A DNA stretch of 64,000 bases, taken from positions 3,720,001 through 3,784,000 of the forward strand of contig NZ_AP024650.1 of the NCBI RefSeq assembly GCF_019977275.1, in the 5' to 3' direction. This document shows, piece by piece, positions 49,011-56,893 of the stretch; position 1 is the stretch's first letter; each line of letters opens with the position of its first letter. This DNA is from Arthrobacter sp. StoSoilB19 (lineage in GTDB: Bacteria > Actinomycetota > Actinomycetes > Actinomycetales > Micrococcaceae). The translations under genes and the position numbers were made by a program. The notes beneath the pieces were generated by a model. The model did not search any database. It saw only the letters and a program-made list of their open reading frames with translations, and was not told where the DNA came from.

Positions 49011-50198
49011 TCACTCCTGCCGGAACGCCGGGATGCCCGTGATCCGCTGACCCAGGATTAGGGTATGGACCTCGTCCGTACCTTCATACGTTCGCACTGA
49101 TTCAAGGTTGTTAGCGTGCCGCAGCGGCGAGTAGTCCAGGGTAATTCCGTTTCCCCCAAGGATGGTGCGGGCTTCGCGGCAGATGGCAATGGCCTCCCTG
49201 ACGTTGTTCAGCTTTCCCACGGAGATCTGAACTGGCTCCAGCGTCCCGGAGTCCTTCAGGCGTCCGGTATGAAGCGCCAGCAGGGTCCCCTTTTGGATTT
49301 CCAGCAGCATATTGACCAGTTTTTCCTGCGTAAGCTGGTAGCCGGCGAGGGGCTTGCCAAACTGGAGGCGGTCGCTGGAATACGCCAAGGCCGTTTCGTA
49401 GGAGTCCCGCGCGGCACCCATAGCCCCCCAAATGATTCCGTAACGGGCCTCATTAAGGCAGGAAAACGGGCCGCTGAGCCCGCGGGCACCGGGCAGGAGC
49501 GCAGTGGACGGCAGCCGTACTTCATCGAGGCTGATGTCACATTGAATGGAGGCCCGCATGGACAGCTTCGAGTTGATGGGCGTCGCAGTGAAGCCGGGGG
49601 TGTCCGTCGGGACGATGAACCCGCGGATACCTTCGGTAGTGTTAGCCCAGATGACCGCAATCTGGGCGACTGAGGCGAGCCCGATCCAGCGCTTTGCGCC
49701 GTTGATGACCCAACCGCCGTCTCCGTCGGGTGCCGCGAAAGTTGCCATGCTGGAAGGATCGGAGCCGGCCGTGGGCTCGGTGAGTCCGAAGCAGCCGATC
49801 TTCTCGCCCCGCGCCATCGCCGGCAGGTGCTCGTTCCGCTGCTCCTCGGACCCCCACTTGTGGATGGCACTCATGGCCAGGGAACCCTGGACGCTGACGA
49901 AGGTCCGAAGCCCGGAGTCGCCGGCTTCCAACTCCATGGCGGCGAGGCCATACTCGACGGCGCTGCGGCCCGGGCATCCGTAGCCCTTGAGGTGCATCCC
50001 GAGGACCCCCAACTCCCCAAGCTCGGGAACAAGCTCGAGCGGGAAGTGGGCGTCCTCATACCACTCGGCGATGTTGGGCCGGATCCGTTCATCCACAAAG
50101 GCACGGACAGTGCTGCGCAGCTCCAGTTCCCTGGAGGTCAGGAGGGTGTCAAGGTTTAGCACGTCGTCGAAGACCAGGGCAGGTGCGGTTACGGTCAC
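49011..50198 (-). CDS. gcdH: Glutaryl-CoA dehydrogenase
   Basis: GcdH oxidises and decarboxylates glutaryl-CoA to crotonyl-CoA. The 395-residue product tracks known GcdH proteins closely: GYGCPG, SGLRTFVSVQGSLAM, where the Arg matches the residue that binds the glutaryl carboxylate (Arg94 in the human enzyme), GCFGLTEPTAGSDPSSM, GPFSCLNEARYGIIWGAMGAA, RLQFGKPLAGYQLTQEKL, ARTILGGNGI, and YEGTDEVHTLILGQRITG with the catalytic Glu. Upstream on the same strand lies a LysR gene; the divergent operon supplies the other pathway steps. Confidence 0.93.
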   Translation of the reverse strand: MTVTAPALVFDDVLNLDTLLTSRELELRSTVRAFVDERIRPNIAEWYEDAHFPLELVPELGELGVLGMHLKGYGCPGRSAVEYGLAAMELEAGDSGLRTFVSVQGSLAMSAIHKWGSEEQRNEHLPAMARGEKIGCFGLTEPTAGSDPSSMATFAAPDGDGGWVINGAKRWIGLASVAQIAVIWANTTEGIRGFIVPTDTPGFTATPINSKLSMRASIQCDISLDEVRLPSTALLPGARGLSGPFSCLNEARYGIIWGAMGAARDSYETALAYSSDRLQFGKPLAGYQLTQEKLVNMLLEIQKGTLLALHTGRLKDSGTLEPVQISVGKLNNVREAIAICREARTILGGNGITLDYSPLRHANNLESVRTYEGTDEVHTLILGQRITGIPAFRQE

Positions 50199-50348
50199 GG
50201 TGATTCTCCTGGCAGGTCAAGGGAAGGGTTGGCGTCACCACGGGCGTACTTGCACCCGGTGACCCGAACCACTGTGCCAGCCTGATTGCCGTCAGATCCA
50301 ATACCTAATAGTGATTCCGGTTATGCCCCATGCGCATCAATGGACGGT

Positions 50349-51245
50349 TCAGTCCGGCGATGGAAGGACCTCTTCCGACACCCGAAGGACCTCGCGCAGC
50401 GCCGGGCTGGTGTTGTCCTTCCGCCAGACCAGCCGCAGTTGGATGGGGTCAACCGGATCATCAAGGGGAATGAACACGACACCCGGGTGGCTGAAGTTTT
50501 CCGGCACGGAGGACACTGTCAGGGCGACACCGATCTCGGCTGCCACCAGCGCCATAAGAGTCTGGGAATCCGGCGCCACCTGGGCAATCTCCACGACGTA
50601 ACCTGCGGCACTGGAGAGCCTTCGAAGGTGGTCATGGAGGATGGCGCCCGGGTGCTCCGGCAACGTGACGAAAGGCTGCCCCGCGAGGTCTGCCATACGC
50701 AGCGAAGCCTGTCCGCCCAGGGGGTGGCTTTCATACAGGGCAACGACGAGCCGCTCGTTGGCCACGATCCGCGAGTCAAGGACAGCAGGAATGAAATTCC
50801 AGCGGCCCAGGCCGACTTCCATGGACCCGCTCATAACCTTGTCCATGGCCGGAAGGGCGAAATTGGAGCTGGACAGCTCAAAGTCGATTCCCGGGTGCAC
50901 CTCCCGGACACGCTTGGCGAGCTTGCCAACCATGACATGCGAGGAAACCCCGGCAAAGGCGACCCGCACGCGCCCGGTTTCGCCGCGGCCCACCGAGGCG
51001 ACCGCGAGGCGGCCCCGCCGGCACCCCTCGAGTATCTCGCGTGCCGGGCCGAGAAAGGCCTCACCCGCGGCGGTCAGCTGCACCGTGCGCGTGCTGCGGA
51101 TAAACAGCGGCGCCTTCAGTTCGTGCTCAAGCCGCTGGATGGACCGGCTCAGCGGCGGCTGGGCCATATGGAGCCGACGCGCGGCCCGGCCGAAGTGCAG
51201 TTCCTCTGCCACGGCGAGAAAGGCCCGGATCTGGTGTATCTCCAC
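50349..51245 (-). CDS. LysR-type regulator of the glutarate-type module
   Basis: The 298-residue product has a LysR HTH (about 1-60: MEIHQIRAFLAVAEELHFGRAARRLHMAQPPLSRSIQRLEHEL) and an effector domain (about 90-290). It lies between gcdH and the divergent CoA-transferase operon, the arrangement seen with GcdR in pseudomonads. The shared promoter region has a CCAAT/ATTGG dyad. Effector likely glutarate or its CoA-path intermediate, by analogy. Confidence 0.92.
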   Translation of the reverse strand: MEIHQIRAFLAVAEELHFGRAARRLHMAQPPLSRSIQRLEHELKAPLFIRSTRTVQLTAAGEAFLGPAREILEGCRRGRLAVASVGRGETGRVRVAFAGVSSHVMVGKLAKRVREVHPGIDFELSSSNFALPAMDKVMSGSMEVGLGRWNFIPAVLDSRIVANERLVVALYESHPLGGQASLRMADLAGQPFVTLPEHPGAILHDHLRRLSSAAGYVVEIAQVAPDSQTLMALVAAEIGVALTVSSVPENFSHPGVVFIPLDDPVDPIQLRLVWRKDNTSPALREVLRVSEEVLPSPD

Positions 51246-51334
51246 TTCCGCTCAGCTCCTGACCAGGTAAACGTCGTTGTTCATACGCCCAACATACCGA
51301 AGGCAGACCCAGCTGACATTGATGGCGCTGAGGT

Positions 51335-51376
51335 ATCAGTCCGGCACCCAATGTGTATTGGACGCGAATCAGTCCG
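51335..51376. promoter_or_regulatory. LysR operator region: dyad flanked by direct repeats
   Basis: CCAATGTGTATTGG (51348-51361) is a dyad with T-N-A-type LysR character. It is flanked by two copies of ATCAGTCCG at 51335-51343 and 51368-51376, 33 nt apart. The block is 45-90 nt from both the lysR start and the CoA-transferase start. Confidence 0.6.
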
Positions 51377-51419
51377 CTTGGGAAGGTAGGTGATGCACAC
51401 CACAAAGCGGAGGAAGCAG

Positions 51420-52670
51420 ATGACACAACCGATCAAAAAACCGGTTTCCAGCGGACATAGTCGTCCCCCTGGCAGTGACGACAATCCTGAAGGTGACGTC
51501 CTGGGCCGGGCCAGCGCGGGTCCCCTCGCCGGCGTTGTGGTGGCAGATTTCAGCAGGGTGCTGGCAGGCCCGTACGCCACCATGCTCCTGGCTGACATGG
51601 GCGCCACGGTGATCAAGGTGGAGGGACCTGAGGGTGACGACACCCGCACGTATATGCCCCCCGTACGGGACGGCGAGGCCACGTTCTTCCTCGCGGTTAA
51701 CCGCAACAAACATTCCATTGCCCTGGACCTGAAAGACCCGGAGGACCTCAACGTTGCGCGTTCCCTGATCGCCAGCGCTGATGTCATGATCGAGAATTTC
51801 AAGCCCGGCAACATGGCGCGGCTGGGCTTGGATTACGCGTCCGCGGCCGAACTGAACCCGAACATTATCTATGCTTCCATCACTGGGTTCGGTACTGGAG
51901 CGGGCGCACATATTCCGGGGTATGACCTGTTGGTACAGGCCGCATCGGGGATGATGAGCCTTACCGGGGACCAGGACTCCCAACCGTACCGGGCAGGCAT
52001 CGCGCTGTTCGATGTCATCACGGGCCTGCACGCTGCCATCGGCATCCTGGGGGCACTACACCACAAGGACCGGACCGGCGAGGGTCAGCTGGTGGAACTG
52101 AACCTGCTGACCTCGGCCCTGTCCGGAATGGTGAACCAGTCTGCGGCCTATGTAACGGGCGGTGTGGTACCGACCAGGATGGGGAACGAACACCCCAGCA
52201 TGTATCCATACGCTCCGATGCAGACCGGGGACGGCACTATCATCATCGCGACGGGAAATGATGCCCAGTTCGTCCGGCTGTGCGAGGCGCTGGGGATTCC
52301 CGGAGTCGCCCGTGATCCAAAGTTCGTCACAACTCTGCAGCGCAACGCCAACCGTAACGAGCTGCGCGGCATCCTCCACGCCCAACTGGCCAGCCAGTCA
52401 GCCGACGAATGGTTCCGTGAGCTCTCCTCGGCAGGGCTGCCCTGCGCTCCGATCCAGGATGTCCGCGGCGGTGTGGAGCTCGCTGAACAGCTGGGGCTGA
52501 ACCCGGTAGTGATGGCTGGCGACGGGCCCCGGAAGATACCCACGGTCCGCCATCCTGTCGAGTATTCCCTTACGCCGGTGGACTATTCGCTCGCACCCCC
52601 GGGATTGAACGAAAGCTCCCGCTTGGTGCGGGAATGGCTACTCCATCGGAAAGCCCTGGTCGATGCCTGA
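51420..52670 (+). CDS. Class III (CaiB/BaiF) CoA-transferase, probable glutarate CoA-transferase
   Basis: The 416-residue product has the family III pattern: AGVVVADFSRVLAGPYATMLLADMGATVIKVEGPEGDDTR, FLAVNRNKHSIALDL, VMIENFKPG, ITGFGTGAGAHIPGYDLLVQAASGMMSLTG with the catalytic Asp, and GEGQLVELNLL. Human SUGCT and bacterial GcoT, which make glutaryl-CoA from glutarate, are of this family. ATG 51420 has GGAGG 8 nt upstream and is preferred over ATG 51390. The start of the operon, it overlaps the thioesterase gene by 8 nt. Confidence 0.9.
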   Translation: MTQPIKKPVSSGHSRPPGSDDNPEGDVLGRASAGPLAGVVVADFSRVLAGPYATMLLADMGATVIKVEGPEGDDTRTYMPPVRDGEATFFLAVNRNKHSIALDLKDPEDLNVARSLIASADVMIENFKPGNMARLGLDYASAAELNPNIIYASITGFGTGAGAHIPGYDLLVQAASGMMSLTGDQDSQPYRAGIALFDVITGLHAAIGILGALHHKDRTGEGQLVELNLLTSALSGMVNQSAAYVTGGVVPTRMGNEHPSMYPYAPMQTGDGTIIIATGNDAQFVRLCEALGIPGVARDPKFVTTLQRNANRNELRGILHAQLASQSADEWFRELSSAGLPCAPIQDVRGGVELAEQLGLNPVVMAGDGPRKIPTVRHPVEYSLTPVDYSLAPPGLNESSRLVREWLLHRKALVDA

Positions 52671-53127
52671 AACCTACCGGACCCGAGTCTGCCCACGATG
52701 GTCCGACCAGGACCTCAACGGGCACGTCAACCACGCCGCCGTCGTCACGCTCCTGGAGGAGTCAAGAATCAAATGGCGGTCTTCGATGCCGGGCATACGC
52801 CGAGCCGAAGCGACCCCCACGGTGGTAGCCAGCCTCGAAGTGAACTATCGGCGGCCAGTCCACCACGGCGAAGACCTGGAGGTTGAACTCGCGGTGACCA
52901 GGATCGGCACGAGTTCGTTCAGCCTGGAATTCAGGGGCAGCCAATTCGGGGCGGTCGCCGTAGACGGCCGTACCGTGCTGGTTTCAGTCCAGCCGGACAC
53001 TGGCAAGTCCCGGCCCCTGGCGGAACACGAGCGCCACTGGCTCACCCTTTTCCAGCCTTCACATCGAACTGCAGACCCGCAGGGCAAATGGGTCCCCGAT
53101 CACACACCACTGGAGCTCACTCAATGA
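52663..53127 (+). CDS. Acyl-CoA thioesterase, hotdog fold (YbgC/FadM type)
   Basis: The 154-residue product has the 4-hydroxybenzoyl-CoA thioesterase signature RWSDQDLNGHVNHAAVVTLLEESRIKW, with the catalytic Asp and the NHxxY-like NHAAV segment, and the strand VNYRRPVHHGEDLEVEL. It would release CoA from dead-end or excess acyl-CoA of the pathway. It overlaps both neighbours (8 and 4 nt). Confidence 0.9.
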   Translation: MPETYRTRVCPRWSDQDLNGHVNHAAVVTLLEESRIKWRSSMPGIRRAEATPTVVASLEVNYRRPVHHGEDLEVELAVTRIGTSSFSLEFRGSQFGAVAVDGRTVLVSVQPDTGKSRPLAEHERHWLTLFQPSHRTADPQGKWVPDHTPLELTQ

Positions 53128-54320
53128 AACGCGAAACGGCCGCGAACGGCACCGATTTTTACCTCATGGACGATTTCCTCAGCGCTGAGGACCGGGCGCT
53201 CCGGCTGAAAGTCCGCGCCTTCGTCGACAAAGACCTGCTGCCGGTCATCAACGGCTATTGGGAACGTGCCGAGTTCCCCTTCGAACTTGTACCCAAACTT
53301 GCCGGGCTCGGCATCGTCGGAACAACCATTCAGGGCTACGGATGCCCTGGGCTAAGCCGGCTTGCCGCGGGGATTGTCGCCGCCGAGGTCTCCCGCGGCG
53401 ACGGTTCCGTCAACACCTTCCTCGGCGTCCAGTCCGGACTGGCGATGGGAACCATCAACATGCTCGGCAGCGAGGAGCAAAAGCAGCGCTGGCTCCCTGC
53501 CATGGCCGCCCTCGGCAAGATCGGCGCCTTCGCCCTGACCGAACCCGAGCACGGGTCTGACTCCGTGGCGCTCGAAACCAGCGCACGGCGCGAGGGGGAC
53601 AGCTACATCATCAACGGGCGCAAACGCTGGATCGGCAACGCCAGCATGGCCGACGTCGTCATCATCTTTGCCCGCGACGAAGCGGATGCCAAGGTCAAGG
53701 CGTTCGTGATGGAGCGTAACGAGGACGGCAGCTTTCCAGAGGGGTATACCACCGAAGTCATCACCGGCAAGATTGGCAAGCGGGCGATCCTCCAACCGGA
53801 CATCACCCTTGAGAACCTCCGGGTCCCGGCGGCCAACCGGCTCACGGAATGCCATTCGTTCAAGGACGTCACCAAGGTACTCACTTCCACACGCAGCGGC
53901 GCCTCCTGGGAGTCCTACGGCCACGCAATGGCCGCTTACGAGATCGCAGTGGACTATGCCAAGACCCGCCAGCAGTTCGGCAAACCAATCGGCAGTTTCC
54001 AGCTGGTGCAAAACAAGCTGGCCAACATGCTTGCAGAACTGACAGCCATGCAGCTGATCTGCTTTCGCCTTGCCGTGCTGGCCGAGGACGGCCGGATGAC
54101 CGGGCCCATGGCCTCCATGGCCAAGATGCACACGGCCCGGAAAGCCCGCTGGATCTGTTCAGAGGCACGGGACATGCTCGGCGGCAACGGAATGCTGCTG
54201 GAGAACCACGTGGCGAGGCACATGACCGACATGGAGGTCGTCTCCACCTATGAGGGCACGGACTCGATCCAATCCCTTCTCGTTGGCCGCGAGATCACCG
54301 GCCTCTCCGCCTTCAGCTAG
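53124..54320 (+). CDS. Second acyl-CoA dehydrogenase, GcdH-like but lacking the carboxylate Arg
   Basis: The 398-residue product has the acyl-CoA dehydrogenase blocks GYGCPG, FALTEPEHGSDSVALE, RSGASWESYGHAMAAYEIAVDYAKTRQQFGKPIGSFQL, ARDMLGGNGM and YEGTDSIQSLLVG with the catalytic Glu. At the position of the GcdH carboxylate-binding Arg it reads SVNTFLGVQ, i.e. Asn. It therefore probably uses an uncharged or different acyl group, or another dicarboxyl ester. ATG 53124 overlaps the thioesterase stop by ATGA. Confidence 0.9.
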   Translation: MKRETAANGTDFYLMDDFLSAEDRALRLKVRAFVDKDLLPVINGYWERAEFPFELVPKLAGLGIVGTTIQGYGCPGLSRLAAGIVAAEVSRGDGSVNTFLGVQSGLAMGTINMLGSEEQKQRWLPAMAALGKIGAFALTEPEHGSDSVALETSARREGDSYIINGRKRWIGNASMADVVIIFARDEADAKVKAFVMERNEDGSFPEGYTTEVITGKIGKRAILQPDITLENLRVPAANRLTECHSFKDVTKVLTSTRSGASWESYGHAMAAYEIAVDYAKTRQQFGKPIGSFQLVQNKLANMLAELTAMQLICFRLAVLAEDGRMTGPMASMAKMHTARKARWICSEARDMLGGNGMLLENHVARHMTDMEVVSTYEGTDSIQSLLVGREITGLSAFS

Positions 54321-54383
54321 CTCCCGGGCGGGCCCGACCCGGGCTTGCCAAAGCACGCTCCAAACACCAGCAAAGGAAATGTC

Positions 54384-55160
54384 ATGAGCAATTTCACCAA
54401 CCGGGTGGCAGTAGTCACTGGAGGGGCGCAGGGAATCGGCGCAGCCACCGCGCTGAAACTGGCCAATGGCGGCGCCACTGTCGCCGTCCTGGACCTCAAC
54501 GAGGACCGCGCCAAGGACACCGCGCAGCGTATCTCGGACCACCCGGACGTCGTGGCGGCGGGCGGAAAGGCCCTTGCCGCCTGCTGCGACGTCACGGATG
54601 AGGCAGCAGTAGACCGGGTATTCGATGACATCCACCGGGAGTTCGGCCGGCTGGACATCCTGGTAAACAACGCCGGGATCACCCGCGACAACATGTTCTT
54701 CAAGATGGAGCGGCAGGATTGGGATTCGGTCCTGGCCACGAACCTCACCAGCGCCTACCTCTGCACGCGCGCTGCCCAGCGCTACATGGTTCCGGCCAAG
54801 TACGGCAAGATCGTCTCGCTCAGCAGCCGCAGCGCGCTGGGCAACCGCGGCCAGGCAAACTACGCGGCTGCAAAGGCCGGTATCCAGGGCCTGACCGCGA
54901 CGCTCGCCATCGAACTTGGTCCGTTCAACATCACGGTCAATGCGGTGGCGCCGGGTTACATCGCCACCTCAATGACTGCCGCAACGGCAGAGCGGGTGGG
55001 GGCCAGCCCGGCCGAGCACCAGCAGGCGGTGGCGGAGCGAACCCCACTGGGACGTGTAGGCCAGCCGGAGGAAGTGGCAGCGGCCGTGGCTTTCTTCGCC
55101 GGTGACGACTCCTCTTACATCTCCGGCCAGACCCTTTACATCAACGGCGGGGCCCGCTGA
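54384..55160 (+). CDS. SDR, probable (R)-3-hydroxyacyl-CoA dehydrogenase (FabG/PhaB-like)
   Basis: The 258-residue product has VAVVTGGAQGIGAATALKLA (cofactor loop), NNAGITRDNMFFKM, active-site Ser in VSLSSRSALGNRGQ and NYAAAKAGIQGLT with Tyr and Lys, and YISGQTLYINGGAR at the end: the FabG/PhaB pattern. FabG/PhaB enzymes act on R-3-hydroxyacyl groups. In this operon it would oxidise 3-hydroxyacyl-CoA made by the MaoC hydratase. ATG 54384 has AAAGGA upstream. It overlaps the thiolase by one base (TGATG). Confidence 0.92.
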   Translation: MSNFTNRVAVVTGGAQGIGAATALKLANGGATVAVLDLNEDRAKDTAQRISDHPDVVAAGGKALAACCDVTDEAAVDRVFDDIHREFGRLDILVNNAGITRDNMFFKMERQDWDSVLATNLTSAYLCTRAAQRYMVPAKYGKIVSLSSRSALGNRGQANYAAAKAGIQGLTATLAIELGPFNITVNAVAPGYIATSMTAATAERVGASPAEHQQAVAERTPLGRVGQPEEVAAAVAFFAGDDSSYISGQTLYINGGAR

Positions 55161-56353
55161 TGCCCGAGGCATTCCTCGTCGGGGGCGTCCGTACCCCGGT
55201 GGGCCGTCACGGCGGCGTGCTCGCCACTGTCCGTCCCGACGACATGGCCGCGCTTGTGCTCCAGGCCGCAGTAGACAGGGCCGGCGTCGATCCTGCCACC
55301 GTTGACGAGGTCATCTTTGGCTGTGTTAATCAGGCCGGTGAGGACAACCGTAACGTTGCCCGGATGGCCGCACTGCTGGCCGGGTTCCCGCACGCCGTAC
55401 CGGCCGTGACCGTCAACCGGCTCTGTGCCTCCGGGCTAACAGCCATCAGCATGGCGGCGCAGTCGGTGCGCAACGGTGACGCCGACCTTGTGGTGGCCGG
55501 CGGCGTAGAGTCCATGACCCGCGCGCCGTGGGTGATGGCAAAGCCGGAGAAGCCCTACTCCAAACCGGGTGAACTCGCGGACACCTCAATCGGTGCGCGG
55601 TTTGTTAACCCGCGGATGGAGTCGGGGGCACTGTTTTCCATGCCCGAAACGGCAGAAGAGGTAGCGAAGCGGGAGGGGATTTCCCGTGCCGACGCGGACA
55701 GCTTTGCACTGCGCTCCCACAACCTGGCAGTGGCGGCGATCGACGCCGGCCGCTTCAGCGACGAGATAGTCCCTGTTCCGGTCACGGGCAGGCGGGGGGA
55801 AGTCTCGCTGGTAGTCACCGATGAGGGACCCAGACGCGGGTCAACCGCTGATGCCCTGGCCGCCCTCCGGCCGATCGTGGCGCCCCGCGGAGTGGTCACC
55901 GCTGGCAACTCCAGTTCCCTCAACGACGGCGCATCAGCTGTATTGGTCGCCAGCGGCGAGGCCGTGGAGCGCTACGGGCTCACGCCCCGGGCCCGCATCG
56001 TGACCAGCCAAGCGGCCGGTGTGGCGCCGGATGTAATGGGCATCGGCCCGGTGCCTGCGACACAAAAGGCCCTGGCCAAGGCGCGCTGGGACCTGGCCGA
56101 GGTGGGGGCCGTCGAACTCAACGAGGCGTTCGCAGCGCAGGCTCTGGCCTGCATTCGGCTGCTCGGAATGGATAAGGGAACCGTCAACAACGACGGCGGT
56201 GCGATCGCCCTGGGCCATCCCCTGGGATCCTCCGGATCACGGATCGTCGTCACGCTACTGGGCCGGATGGAACGCGAAGACGCAAACCGCGGCCTGGCCA
56301 CCATGTGCGTGGGCCTGGGCCAGGGCGTCGCCATGCTGCTGGAGAGGGTCTAA
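55160..56353 (+). CDS. Thiolase, acetyl-CoA/3-oxoadipyl-CoA type
   Basis: The 397-residue product has the thiolase active-site Cys at 89 (VNRLCASGLTAI), NEAFAAQALA, GGAIALGHPLGSSGSR with the catalytic His, and the second Cys in ATMCVGLGQG. The segment DTSIGARFVNPRM is typical of PcaF/PaaJ beta-ketoadipyl-CoA thiolases. In the glutarate scheme it would cleave acetoacetyl-CoA to two acetyl-CoA; with adipate it would cleave 3-oxoadipyl-CoA. Confidence 0.93.
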   Translation: MPEAFLVGGVRTPVGRHGGVLATVRPDDMAALVLQAAVDRAGVDPATVDEVIFGCVNQAGEDNRNVARMAALLAGFPHAVPAVTVNRLCASGLTAISMAAQSVRNGDADLVVAGGVESMTRAPWVMAKPEKPYSKPGELADTSIGARFVNPRMESGALFSMPETAEEVAKREGISRADADSFALRSHNLAVAAIDAGRFSDEIVPVPVTGRRGEVSLVVTDEGPRRGSTADALAALRPIVAPRGVVTAGNSSSLNDGASAVLVASGEAVERYGLTPRARIVTSQAAGVAPDVMGIGPVPATQKALAKARWDLAEVGAVELNEAFAAQALACIRLLGMDKGTVNNDGGAIALGHPLGSSGSRIVVTLLGRMEREDANRGLATMCVGLGQGVAMLLERV

Positions 56354-56806
56354 ATGAAACTGTTCAAGGACGCCGCCGAGCTCGCCACCATGGCTGGCCA
56401 GGAAATCGGGGTGAGTGGATGGCATACCCTGGACCAATCCCAGATCCAGGCTTTCGCCGATGCCACCCTGGACCAACAGTGGATACACACGGACCCGGAG
56501 CGGGCAGCAGGCGGGCCCTTCGGGGCCACTGTCGCCCACGGCTACCTCAGCTTGTCGCTGCTGCCATACCTGGCCGGCCAGGTATACCGGGTCGACGGGG
56601 CCGCGATGATCATCAACTACGGCCTGAATAAGGTAAGGTTCCCGGCGCCGGCCAGGGTCAACTCACGCATCAGGGACCGGCTGACGCTGGCATCGGTGAG
56701 CGAGACGGCCAATGGGCGGCAGCTGCAGTTCAATCACCTGATCGAACTGGAAGGCTCACAAAAGCCTGCCTGCATAGCGGAGACTGTCTCCCTGCTCCCG
56801 AACTGA
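56354..56806 (+). CDS. MaoC-family enoyl-CoA hydratase, R-specific type
   Basis: The 150-residue hotdog protein has the R-hydratase signature QIQAFADATLDQQWIHTDPERA, with the catalytic Asp and His, and GPFGATVAHGYLSLSLLP. It would hydrate crotonyl-CoA or another enoyl-CoA to the R-3-hydroxyacyl-CoA, matching the FabG-like SDR. It begins directly after the thiolase stop (TAAATG), so the two are coupled. Confidence 0.9.
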   Translation: MKLFKDAAELATMAGQEIGVSGWHTLDQSQIQAFADATLDQQWIHTDPERAAGGPFGATVAHGYLSLSLLPYLAGQVYRVDGAAMIINYGLNKVRFPAPARVNSRIRDRLTLASVSETANGRQLQFNHLIELEGSQKPACIAETVSLLPN

Positions 56807-56893
56807 ACTGCCCTTGAAGACCTTGCACCACCATCCGAACAATGACGTTTGCCTCCGGGCCTGCCGACAGGCTCTACACAAGGGAGAAACCCC

